Source: Asterella californica (taxonomy: Eukaryota; Streptophyta; Marchantiopsida; Marchantiales; Aytoniaceae). Taken from it: 64,000 nt of DNA. The translations under genes and the position numbers were made by a program. The notes beneath the pieces are model-generated. The model worked only from the letters and a program-made list of their open reading frames with translations, did not search any database and had not been told where the DNA came from. Below, piece by piece: positions 25,481 through 35,505 of the stretch. Location of the stretch: contig JAYKYS010000002.1 of the NCBI GenBank assembly GCA_036924285.1, positions 48,809,501 through 48,873,500 of the forward strand, in the 5' to 3' direction. How positions within the stretch are numbered: position 1 is the stretch's first letter; each line of letters begins with the position of its first letter.

Positions 25481-26883
25481 AGACTCTCATGAAATGCTCT
25501 AAGCAACTTCTGTTGATCTTCTTTGTTGCTAATCACCGTAGCGGTACCCATCTTTCTGCTTTAACACCAGAACGTAATTTTGGCACCAAGGGGTTGGCTA
25601 CCCATTTTGAACTTGACGTTAACTAAAAGATCATTGTTGATGAGGTCATCAACCTCCAAAGTGAGGATGAGTGTCGCGATCCTCAGTCTCAAGATCGGGC
25701 GCAGACGCGAACAATAGAATCCTAGTGGACTTGCGCTAGGGTGTGAACGCTGCGAGTAGGACTGAACAGCTTGGCCGGAAAGTCCGGATCAGATGAACCT
25801 AAGTGGTTCTCTGAACCAAGGTTGGAACATTGAGTTAGGACATAAGGACTTATCCCAAGACGACCCGAGACGAACGTTAACCTAAGGGGACAAGTTTGGG
25901 AACAGATCGAAACATAGATCTGAGACATAAGTCTAAGACATGAGACTGAGACGTGGGTCCGAGACGCAGACGGACCGTGATTCGGACGCTGGGTCTGGAC
26001 CACAGGTTTCTGAAAAATGATCAAGTGCTGGAGCTCCAATGACGTTTTTGGTCGTGGAGGGAGCTCCACATAAGATCTTGAGACGAGTGAGGTATCATTA
26101 GAAAGATCTCGGCGAGAGCTTTCCAGTGATATGTAGAACTCCTCGAACTGACCTCCGAGTGAGAATTATGGTCGAACCAAGATCGGGTTGTGATATAATT
26201 TTCAAGGACCAAAGAGGAGGACGGGCCGCCGATCCTCAGAAGTATATAGGAGGGGGGCTCGATGCTTGGGTGTGCCAGGACGAGTCATCCGATCCCAGGG
26301 TTCGGCGAACAGACTCTAGGGGCATGAGGTGATGATTGGGCCGGTTCCAAGATACGTTCCGGTCCAGACTTAGGAACGATACAAGGACTGGAGCAAGACT
26401 AGGGAACGAGTCGGCGGGTTAGACCACCGTTCGGGAGCCTAGACCCAGACGGTTATCACGGGCGGTTGGACCGCTAGGTGTGCTGGAGGTACCGTTTAGG
26501 ACCCTAGACTTTATGAGAAGTCCGCCCCAAGTCATCTTGTGACTTGCTAGGCGGATCTAGATCGGGATTTAAGGAATGTTGAGCTTGATGATTAGAGAGA
26601 CGGTCCGATTCCGATCCGGACCAAACAGAGTTAAGATAAGTGGTGCATGGACGCTAACTTGTGATTGTGATTTGTAGGTTAGCAGTGTAAATTTCGTGAC
26701 CTACTGAGCAAGAGCTTCCGCTGACGCAACAAGGCAGTAGGTGCGTGAAAATCTCTAACGAGTCTTGTTCTCTCGTACGATCGTTCTACGACTCGTCCTC
26801 CCCTCTTTATTATCAGCACGATCCTTCGATAGAGAAGATTATAGTCATCAGCTCCGCTGCAAGTACTCATCAAGGAGACCTTT

Positions 26884-27000
26884 TGGGTGGACCCCTCTTT
26901 GCTTTAGCTCACTATAGAGCTCTCTTGACCACCGTCTTGGCTGCTCCAAGTTGTGTTTTTCTATCTCTATAGTGAGCTAAAGCAAAAAGGGGTCTACCCA
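26884..27000. repeat. 117-bp hairpin with 34-bp arms
   Basis: The left arm 26884-26917 (core GCTTTAGCTCACTATAG) pairs with the right arm 26967-27000. The only irregularities are one G-U and one C-A pair across 34 positions; the loop is 49 bases. No flanking target-site duplication was identified. It may be a small foldback element or a hairpin RNA source. Confidence 0.75.
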
Positions 27001-27053
27001 TATCCTAGGTCCGGTGGACCGAATCTGTTGTCTTTGATCATCTCGTCTCTCAA

Positions 27054-27875
27054 TTGACCTTGGTATGGCAGACAGTGAAGATGTCAAAGTGCAAGGCTTG
27101 GTCTCTCATAGGTATACCGTCAAACCTCCACCTCTCGGAGAGATTTGTTACACTTAGAAATGGTTTATGCATCCTTAGAGTACCGATGAGTACAGAGAAC
27201 TTCATCTCCTGGTTTATAGATGTTGCCTTGACGGAGGACGTTTTGCATATCGAGGATCTCTTTATGTTAGAGGATCCACAAGTTGCATTTGGTATCCTTT
27301 CCTCTTGCATTGCACGTCATCTTGGTTACTTATTCCGCACAATATCTCCATCTCTTATCTTCATCTCGCGTCTTAGAGAGTTTGATAGGAGGATCATGGA
27401 GGTTTTTGGTGACATCGTAGGACCGTGGACTTTTGAATGTATGACAAGACCTCTCGCACGTAGACATACATCTTTGCCGATATCATTTGGCGAGGTGGGC
27501 TTATTATCCATGCAAGAAACTGCTCCGGCAGCCTTTTTGGGTAGTTGGGCCCTCTCAGCACCTTGGCTTTGTTGTCGTTTCTTCGTGCGAGATAGATCTA
27601 TTCTAGAGAGCTATGTGATAGAGATGGAGGATGGTTCTTATCAACTACAAATGTGTCTTCGTGAGACAAGAGATAGTTTGACTCTTGAGGCACGTGAGAC
27701 ATACTTTCGATTCGATATCTTAGCTATCGATGGATCTCGCGGACTACAATCCTCTTTGACGAAACACCACTTCCAACAGGTCCTTCATGCGCTCTTAGTG
27801 GACCTTCCATCTCACAGGATATTAGAGTTTGACTCCGCTCTTGTTCGGGCAAGGGTGCATGCTCTGGGCTCATAG
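27054..27875 (+). CDS. 273-codon ORF, possible retroelement-derived fragment
   Basis: This is the longest open frame in the 22-28 kb block. The stretch SFGEVGLLSMQETAPAAFLG (about residues 143-162) resembles the (G)GLGLRS..APAAFLGSW motif found near the C terminus of many non-LTR reverse transcriptase proteins (family knowledge from memory). No RT active site is visible upstream. The start Met is arbitrary. It may be a host gene of unknown function or an element remnant; I favour the latter. Confidence 0.35.
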   Translation: MTLVWQTVKMSKCKAWSLIGIPSNLHLSERFVTLRNGLCILRVPMSTENFISWFIDVALTEDVLHIEDLFMLEDPQVAFGILSSCIARHLGYLFRTISPSLIFISRLREFDRRIMEVFGDIVGPWTFECMTRPLARRHTSLPISFGEVGLLSMQETAPAAFLGSWALSAPWLCCRFFVRDRSILESYVIEMEDGSYQLQMCLRETRDSLTLEARETYFRFDILAIDGSRGLQSSLTKHHFQQVLHALLVDLPSHRILEFDSALVRARVHALGS

Positions 27876-28610
27876 CTCGACTTTGCATTAGAGCGTTTTG
27901 ACTCGCATCGACTATCTTCTCTACAACGATGAGATTCCGCCTAGACTTGATCCAGCCTGTTGCTTCGACACTGTCCATCTACGAGTGCGGTGTCTCGTTT
28001 GACACCTTAGGTCGACACTTTGCTCGTTGTCTTCACAGTGGAGAACTGGTAGCTATCCACGATGCCACAGGGACGTCGTGTTTGTCTTAGCATGAGAGAG
28101 CGGTCACTAACGTGGAGAGAGTGTTGATATGTCTTCAAACGGGATGATCAGTGAGAACTGACATATACATGATGAGAGAGGATCATGTCTCAGTGACAGA
28201 TGACAGATGTGGTTGTCACGGATCCAACACGAGACTCAGTGGCAGCATAAGTGATCACTCATCCCTCAGGATGGGTTGCAGACGTGACGGCAGCAGCGAA
28301 GGTGACCAAGTATAAAGATATGCAGGTGAGACATCACTTCATTCTCTTAGTCTTGGAGATATACGTATCTACAGTTTTGGAGTTCGACATCTTCCTGCGA
28401 GATTGTGTCAGAGTCTACCATGAGAGACGTTAGAGATATCATTTTCTCTTTCTTTTTGCACTATGTTTGTTAGACAGCGAGTTTCTGTTGCTCTACAGAG
28501 AGTTTTAGCAAACGCGATCCACATGAGAGCAATTGTAATAGACGATGTTACTTCATATGCACTTGTTGTATCCTGGAGATTTGATTTACCTGTCTGATAT
28601 TATAGGGGGA

Positions 28611-28826
28611 TAAGCCACCTTAGAGCTAATGATAGCGTGGCTTAGCCCCAGTGTTCTTCCCTTCGCGGCGTTAGTTGCTTGGCCCCCGGGTGCTTCTTTC
28701 TCTTATAACGCTTGATGGGGTCTTTTTAAGCCACCTTAGAGCTAATGATAGCGTGGCTTAGCCCCAGTGTTCTTCCCTTCGCGGCGTTAGTTGCTTGGCC
28801 CCCCCGGGTGCTTCTTTCTCTTATAA
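28611..28826. repeat. Tandem duplication, 116-bp units
   Basis: The first unit starts at 28611 and the second at 28727. They are almost identical (CCAGTGTTCTTCCCTTCGCG in both), differing mainly in the length of a C-run (CCCCCGGG against CCCCCCCGGG). Each unit contains a small inverted pair TAAGCCAC..GTGGCTTA. Low divergence means the duplication is recent or has been homogenised. It sits about 0.5 kb upstream of the DNAJC17-like gene A. Confidence 0.85.
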
Positions 28827-29317
28827 GGCTCTCCATCCGTTGACTATTCAGTGCGTCGCGTGTTTCGCTTCGTAATCCAGATTCCGATACAGGTGGTGAG
28901 TCACTTAGAATACAGTAGCTAAATAGAACCGCGCATGGAAAGTCCTTAATTTTTAACATTCTACGCAGGTCTGAAGTCATCTATCGGTCAGAATACAGCA
29001 TCAAGTTCCAATCAAGTTGTTCGGATGAGTCAAACAAGTCGCTAGTACCGAAGAGTTCCCATATGTCTATACCCGCCTACGTCCAGTAAAATTGTTGGTC
29101 TTTGGCGTCAATCCACTAGTTGATTACATTTACATTGACGTCAAGTCTCCCGTCCTGCTTTGGGTTTCGATTTCTTGCTGATTTTGGATTTTCCACAACT
29201 GCAGACTGCTCTGTGATCAGCAAGGACTACGACCTTCACAAACAGTGGAGAGTCAAGAGCCTTACTCTAGGGCGGAGGTGTCGCAAGAAAGGGCAAGCTC
29301 CGCACCAAGATTTGGCG

Positions 29318-30889
29318 ATGGAAGAGGAGGATCTGTATTTTGTTTTAGGCATAACGGATGGAGGTCCTGAGGTATCGCAGCTCGAAGTGAGAAAGTCGTA
29401 TCGCACTCGGGCTCTTCTTTGTCACCCCGACAAGCGCCGGAAGGATGCTGCCGCTGCGGGTATGTTGTGATTTTGCTCGTAGAGGTAGCATCGTTCGTTT
29501 CTCTCTGGCCCAGTTTACTCAGTTATATCGAGAAGTAGATATCTGTATTCTGTAGGTGTTGGACGGAGAGTTATGATTAAATCTTTTTTCGGACGGAGAA
29601 TTATTGACTTCTTTCTTCTCTTTTATGTGGTATTATTTGCATATCACAGCACTTGAGTTCGACAAGTTGCAGAAAGCCTACGAGGTTTTGGGCGACGAGA
29701 AAGCCAGGAAAGCATATGACGAGCTGTGGAAGCTGCGTCGAAGTCGTGTAGAAAAAGAGAAACAACTGAGTCATAAACGTCAGAAGATGATGCAAGAGTT
29801 ACGAGATCGGGAACGAGCATTTGAGATGCAGAGTCGTGAAAAACGTGAGGAGGAAGAAGCGTCTAAACGACTCAAAGCAGAAATCGCTCGAATACGGGCG
29901 ATGCATTCTAAGAAGAAAAACCGGTCTGGGTTCGATTTCTCGTTTGGCTCTCAGTCGGATGGTGCTTCTCAGAAGGAGGGATCTGCCCGTCAGGCAACGG
30001 TTACACCTGCTCAGGCTTTGGAATTAGAAAAGACTTTGAAAGTTTCATGGTCCTGTGAAGAAGGTGGTGGAGGTGGGTACACAGCTTCCAGGTTGACCGA
30101 GATATTCCAAGAATTTGGGGCTGTAGAAGATGTCGTGATTCGCCAAAGTAAGTCCAAAAAAAAAGGTTCTGCTTTGGTGGTCATGGGGTCAAAGGAAACT
30201 GCTGTAGCAGCCACAGGAATGCTGTGTGGGGACCTTTCAAACCCGTTGTTGGTAGTACCTGCGATGCCTGGCACAAACTCTTCTGCAGAGCCAGTAAAAG
30301 CGCAGGCAGCTCCTACACCACATTCGGCTGTGAATACTACGGTGGGCATAGGTTATCACTCGTTTGAGAACGAGATTTTAGCGAAGATGAAGAAGGTACT
30401 ACCTGCTCCCTAGGCGAAGCTCTTCGGTTTTGTTCCAGTTGGTGGTGTATGAGATCTAATGCATGCTGTTTCATGACATGATTCCGATTGTCTTGGGCCT
30501 CTTACTGCTTGATATGATTTAGTCGTACACATGGTATCTTGTTCTAAGTCTGTTTTGTTATGAGCTTCTCCAACGTGAATCCTTCCTTTCATGACATGAT
30601 TCCGATTGGCTTGGGCCTCTTACTGCTTGATATGATTTAGTCGTACACATGGTATCTTGTTCTAAGTCTGTTTTGTTATGAGCTTCTCCAACGTGAATCC
30701 TTCCAGAAGATACCTTGCAATTTGACAGAGCCAGTATCTTTAATTTTTCGGACAGAGCCCTTACACAGATTTTTAAAAATGTGAGCAGTAAACCTGACGT
30801 TCAACTTGTCTTACGTTTCTCAGGCCGCGGAGCGCGCAAGAATCATCAAAGAGATGGAAATGGAAGAAGCAAAGGCAAAGGCTACATGA
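29318..30889 (+). CDS. DNAJC17: DNAJC17-like J-domain/RRM co-chaperone, copy A
   Basis: DNAJC17 proteins (fission and budding yeast Cwf23/Cwc23) are nuclear Hsp70 co-chaperones linked to the spliceosome. Three exons join in frame: 29318-29459, 29650-30395, 30824-30889, giving 317 residues. The J domain spans residues 5-75 with HPD at 36-38 (LLCHPDKRR) and ends at ARKAYDELWKLR. A charged coiled coil follows (about 78-133: KMMQELRDRERAFEMQSREK). An RRM lies at about 177-252 (YTASRLTEIFQEFGAVEDVV, then GSALVVM). The last exon gives AAERARIIKEMEMEEAKAKA, the helical tail typical of the family. Without the final splice the frame would stop 6 codons into intron 2. All GT-AG borders are normal. Copy B at 50.8 kb has the same architecture. 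Confidence 0.88.
29460..29649 (+). other. Intron 1 of DNAJC17-like copy A
   Basis: Phase-1 GT-AG intron (GCGG/GTATGTTG to ATATCACAG/CACTTG) of 190 bp. It lies inside the J domain and is conserved in position and phase with copy B (50964-51139). Confidence 0.85.
30469..30704 (+). repeat. Tandem 118-bp duplication inside intron 2 of copy A
   Basis: Units 30469-30586 and 30587-30704 are identical except for one base (GATTGTCTTGGG against GATTGGCTTGGG). Copy B has a single unit at this place (near 51930-52030), so the duplication happened after the two genes separated. It lies between the exon 2 donor at 30396 and the exon 3 acceptor at 30823, so it adds intron length only. Confidence 0.9.
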
Positions 30890-31887
30890 TGGGTCCCATT
30901 AGCTGGCCGGATGAAGAAGTTTGAAAGCCTTCTGGATCAAAGTTGCAAGCATTTTTGGTCTCTCAAGAGTTGTTTCGGCATTGTCGGTCCTCCCGTGTCC
31001 ACCACACAACCATGGGACATGCAGTCGTTAGATCGGCCATGTCCTCGAATACCAACTAGGTACTGGGACTTGTGTACGTTTTTGAGATGTAAATCTTGAT
31101 ACTGTGAGTTTTGCCTTTCAAATAAACCAGTATATCGAGTTGGATCCGTTTCTCTGTCTAGAAGCTTGTTTGAGAAAAAACTTTCTGGATTCAACCACAT
31201 ACCTGAAAACGTATTTTGACATGTTTTCAGCTTCGCTGTGTAACTTATTTATACAAGAATCGAGGACCTCGCTAAGTACGGCGCCCCTCTAATTATGTAA
31301 GTTCTTCCCCTACTCTGCGGCGTGGAGCTTAGTCCTACGTTTGGTGTTATTCTGAGCTTAGTTCGAGGTCGTACGTAGGATATGGCAAAGTTCAATATTC
31401 TGTGCGCCTTCGCGTATGCCTCCCTTCAGCTCTTCTGTCTCTTCGTGATTTTCTCCTATACTTAAACGGTAGTACTCTTCACTATTCCGACTTCACTGGT
31501 CCTAACTGCATGGTGGTGTTGTTACAGTGTCTCCCACCACGACTAACCGTTGCCGCGATGCGCGTCGCGAATGCCCATTCGAGTCAACTCCTTCCGTTTT
31601 GTGTAACTCACTAAATCTACCCCTTAGAGATTACTTAAGACTGGAGATCGAAGTGCATTTGCATGACTACGTTCTCCGGGAACAAGCACCAGTTTGCTTC
31701 TTTGGACGCGCTGGTGGAAACAGTTTCCGTCTCTTCCTGCGACGCTGTTCGTTGCTTCTCTCTGGAGCGGCCTCTTCGAGGAGTTCTGAACCTCAATACG
31801 TTCTACAGAAAAACGTGGATCTCCTTAATACTGACTTTGTCATCACTTCCATTTCGTCTGTAAGAAATGCTAAGTTGAAATGTTTTT

Positions 31888-31994
31888 AGTCAACGAGTTA
31901 ACTACGCAGTTGGGCACTTATGCAGTCGATGAGCTAACTAGCCCGTGGGCACTTATTCAGTCAATGACCTAACTACTCAGTTGGGCACTTATTC
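31888..31994 (+). repeat. Three tandem units of 35-36 bp
   Basis: Units begin at 31888, 31924 and 31959, each starting AGTC(A/G)A(C/T)GA and ending GTGGGCACTTAT or TTGGGCACTTAT. They lie in the part of the copy A flank that has no counterpart beside copy B. Confidence 0.8.
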
Positions 31995-34763
31995 AGTAGT
32001 AAGCTCTACTGAAAGCGATACTAACATGCCCACTCTTCGTGCAATGTCACGATTTTTAAAGCTAAAACCGTCTGAAAACAAATTGCTCTTCCTCTACGCT
32101 GCCTGGAAATTCCGCAAGCAGCCTGTGGAACCACATGTCTTTAAAGCAGCCTCCTTACACGTCCTCCTACGTTGTCCCTCTGGCTCTGCGTGGCCTACAA
32201 GACCCTCCCCTTCAGTAGACGAACTGTAGAAGATTTCATAAGAATGGTATACCTACTACTAACAACTGGAGGGGAACAGTCATGATAAACTCACTTCTTT
32301 GCTTCATAGACTAATTTATATCTTTGTGACCTTAAAGATAGAAAGGAAGGGCTAGTAGTGAAGGTTTCGGTTACCGTTCTGCTTCTAAAGAGGCAGAAAT
32401 GGCTCTTACTCCAGCATTCTGCCTTTGACTTTTAATTTCAAATGGTTGAAGTCTAAACAGGAAGATAAAACATCGTGGGCCTCAACAAAAAGTGATTCAA
32501 GCCTCCGACACTTTGCTCTCTGACCATACTAATATACGACATTCAACTGATTTAAAAAGATTACCTCGCTTCGACCTCGAAACCGTTCTTCTTCCACCTT
32601 CTACCATTTTCTGCTACGAGTAACACATTCCTGTCTTCGTTCTGCTTTCACTTTGCTGCCCGCTCACTACTATCTTCGTTCTGCTTCATTATCTGCTGTT
32701 TGCTATGTAAATTGCAATTAAGCTACGTCGAACTCCTGTATATATGCTTACATGCAGTCTTCTGCCAAACTCACTGATTTGGCATTACAAATAAGACGGA
32801 GTTTCCCCAGAGATATTCCGGAATTCGATAGTAACTCCTCGACCAATAAGGCCCTGCTGAGCTTGAAATTTCCCCAACTTCAGTTGGGTTCTTTTCCCGC
32901 TCATCTATAGCCGAACTCCCTCCGCTGATGGTGTCCTCATATTGTGTCGTTCCTGTGTGGAGCGTTACAGTGGTGCTGATGAGTTGGAGCACGGTTGAGG
33001 TGCATGCCAGGGAAGTGTGAATACCAGCATTCTCTGTTTATGCGGTGGTTAGGTATTGGAGTGCACACCTACTCATTACCTACAGTCGTATAAGTGACTT
33101 TTGAATGTTTTCTGTTGATCGCGCCTGTGTGAGTTTAGTTGCATAACTATGGTGCTTTCTTTCTCTCTCTGTTTTTCTCCTTTAGATTATTATACCATTC
33201 GTCGTGTATATGCTTCTAGTTCATTTAACGTTCTCATGTTACTTGTTTTATCTAGATATTTACTTACGTTTCATATTTCGCAGTTCAGCGTAAGACATTA
33301 AGAAACCTCTTGCTTCCTGCTTTATAGTTGCACATTCATTCCGTACGTTTCGTTCTAATTAGTTGCTAGCTCTGGGGGTATGATCAAGCCAATTACTGAG
33401 CTCTTTGTGCACTTTTAGACCTCGCTTCTTTCGTATTAGCAACTTCATACGCAGAAATCTTCTGCACTGCATATTGTGTATGTGGTCTGTATTGCCCTTA
33501 CAAACCAAGGGGAAATGTTCTCTGTGTTACACATTCCCCTTATGTCTGCGCCGTGTTCGCTAAGTTGATGCTTAAAGTTGGCGGACACTCACACGCTACT
33601 TGCTAGTGTGTGAGGATAGTTATTGCATCAAACTGCTATATTGATGGACTTCCATACTGGGGAGCACCACCCCCAGCAATGTGCCTTGTGCTATACATTT
33701 CTGTTGGTCCGTCCTTTGGTTAGACACGCTTACTTGAGGTTTAAAGTTAGCGCACATTCAAACACCCCTTTGTTACTCAATACGTAATTCATTGGGCTCT
33801 CGGGGTTTTGGGGGTTACCTTAAGTGCGTGCGCGTAGTCTGATTCTTTCTGCTATACGCTATGTACGAACATATATTATGGACCGAAATATGTCTTGCTG
33901 TTATTGATAGTCCGTGACTGTTGGCATACGCAGGTTTTGTGCACGGGTATTGGCGTAAGGTTGAATGAGCTCCAGAGTTTCACTGGTTCTGCTCAAGCCA
34001 AGTCCATTAAGCTGTAGACACAGGACTGGTAAGTGTCAGGATTGACATCTGTAAATGCACTTGTCGCTGTAGGGATGCCAACTGGTTTTCGAGGTAATCC
34101 TTGAGTACCGACTCCTTGCGAGAAAGTGCTATAGGTTCTTTCTCAAGGAGTGCTATAGGTTCTTCGGGGCGAATATGTGCATGCTGTTCTGTGCATCTCA
34201 ATTGTTGTTGGGGTTCAGCTGTGAAATCAGTTCGATCGATCCCTGGAGAAATATTCACTCCATCTCACATTCACGAAGCAGTAATCATGAGCATCTTTGC
34301 TCCTGCATATGATTTACTGAATTGAACTTGTCACTGAATAAAGTATTTGTGGGATGTCACACGTCTCACGAAGGTTCTGGCAGCGTTCCTTTGTTTATAC
34401 TCCCTGGTCTGCGTCGAAGTTGAATCACCCGAAAAGGGAAAAGCATGCAAGCCTTGAACATATTCTCGATCGGTGTTACCTGAATGTCATACAGAACAAG
34501 GCTGACACCTTGAGAAGACTCTTGAGGATCAAAATAAACACCACTATCTTAGAAGGAAGAAATTGTCGGGGGACTCGCAACTTTAGGAATGAACGGATGT
34601 TGCTGAGGGAATTCGAGAATTATGCCGCTGGAGCTTAATCTTGTTTGTTGTCTGGAAGGTTGAGGGGAGCTGAGATCATGTCCTAAAATACATCATTGCA
34701 GACGGGAAAGCACAAGGCCCTGCGACTGCCACCGGTCGAGCTTCATTTTGTTTTCAGTGAAGA

Positions 34764-34877
34764 GTAAGTTGCAGAAACAAAGGAAAAAAAATAATAGGAT
34801 ACTAGTTTTTGAAAAAAGATTTAGAAAAAATGGAACATTTCTTTTAGTCGATGTACCATCTTTTAACTTTTTTGTAG
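34764..34877 (+). other. 114-bp AT-rich insert with GTAAGT...TTTTTTGTAG ends, absent from copy B
   Basis: The flanks (CCACCGGTCGAGCTT..TTCAGTGAAG on the left, AAGCCAGCCCTCA on the right) are contiguous in copy B at 54255-54310, with no insert. The insert begins GTAAGT, ends TTTTTTGTAG and is AT-rich, as a plant intron would be. Either copy A gained an intron-like segment or copy B lost one. Whether the locus is transcribed and spliced is unknown. Confidence 0.6.
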
Positions 34878-35234
34878 GATTGAAGAAGCCAGCCCTCAGG
34901 ACTGTGGACGAAGGTGCTAAGATGGAGTGAACCAGGCCTGGCAGGCTAATCTTGACGAAGTGGAGACTTCCAGGGCAAGCTCCTGTTGGAGGAGAAGTCG
35001 AGATCGGAATTTCGGGGAGTCTGAATTTAAGAAGTCGTGGTAAAGAACCAACGTGGGGCTAAACTGGGTGTTTATCGATTACACTTGGTGTGCTGGCTTG
35101 AATCTCCCGTTTCGGAGATTGATCGACATCGAGTACTCATCCCAGTTCATGAACCACTCTGCTGAGTTATCTACTCGAGCCTGCTGGTCTCACAACCGGG
35201 ACGGACTCATAGAGTTCACTTGAAAATTCGCACT

Positions 35235-35470
35235 AAAGCCCGGCCTGCAGGGAGTTGAGACAGGATCTCATTCCCCTTTGATTATTTTGGGGGCGTGACA
35301 AGAAGTTAACGCAGGTTTTAGTGTTCGTCACGGGCTCGTTGTATATAGAAGGATCGATGTTCTGAATATTGTTATCACGAGCAGATGAGTCTCAGGAAGT
35401 CTTATGCTTCCTGCAACGGTCAAAAAATGGTCGTTGTGAGCTCCAGCCTTGCAGTGCACATGTGATATGC
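35235..35470 (+). pseudogene. Fragment of TMEM128-like gene (intron 1 segment)
   Basis: This matches 14504-14770 along its length: AAAGCCCGGCCTGCAGGGAG, then the GCGTGACAAGAAG core, then TTCTGAATATTGTTATC and CTTCCTGCAA. No TMEM128 exon survives next to it. It closes the duplicated block that starts with DNAJC17-like copy A, just as TMEM128 fragments close the block of copy B. Confidence 0.6.
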
Positions 35471-35505
35471 AACCTTTGTTGCTTCCTAGACAAGCGAGGC
35501 TTGTT

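Larger units (their letters stand above)
30890..35235. other. Non-coding flank of copy A, paired with 52.2-55.0 kb
   Basis: Collinear blocks match the flank of copy B: 31080-31340 with 52350-52610 (shared CTTGATACTGTGAGTTTTGC), 33860-34180 with 53240-53600, 34260-34560 with 53830-54120, and 34700-35220 with 54210-54680 (shared CTGCCACCGGTCGAGCTT). Copy A carries extra sequence between 31.4 and 33.0 kb that copy B lacks. No frame is conserved across the pairs, so I annotate no protein here. An unrecognised transcribed gene is possible. Confidence 0.6.

Noticed and set aside
28611..28826. CRISPR-like or satellite array
   Set aside because: Only two units are present, with no spacers and no further copies, so it is a simple tandem duplication.
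30396..30413. Direct stop of DNAJC17-like copy A after exon 2
   Set aside because: The GT at 30396 and the acceptor at 30823 add the conserved AAERARIIKEM tail. Copy B has the same pair of sites, so the spliced end is preferred.
31663..31863. Overlapping plus-strand ORFs at 31.4-31.9 kb as a gene
   Set aside because: Three frames are open at once over the same stretch, none has a domain, and the segment is absent from the paired flank of copy B.
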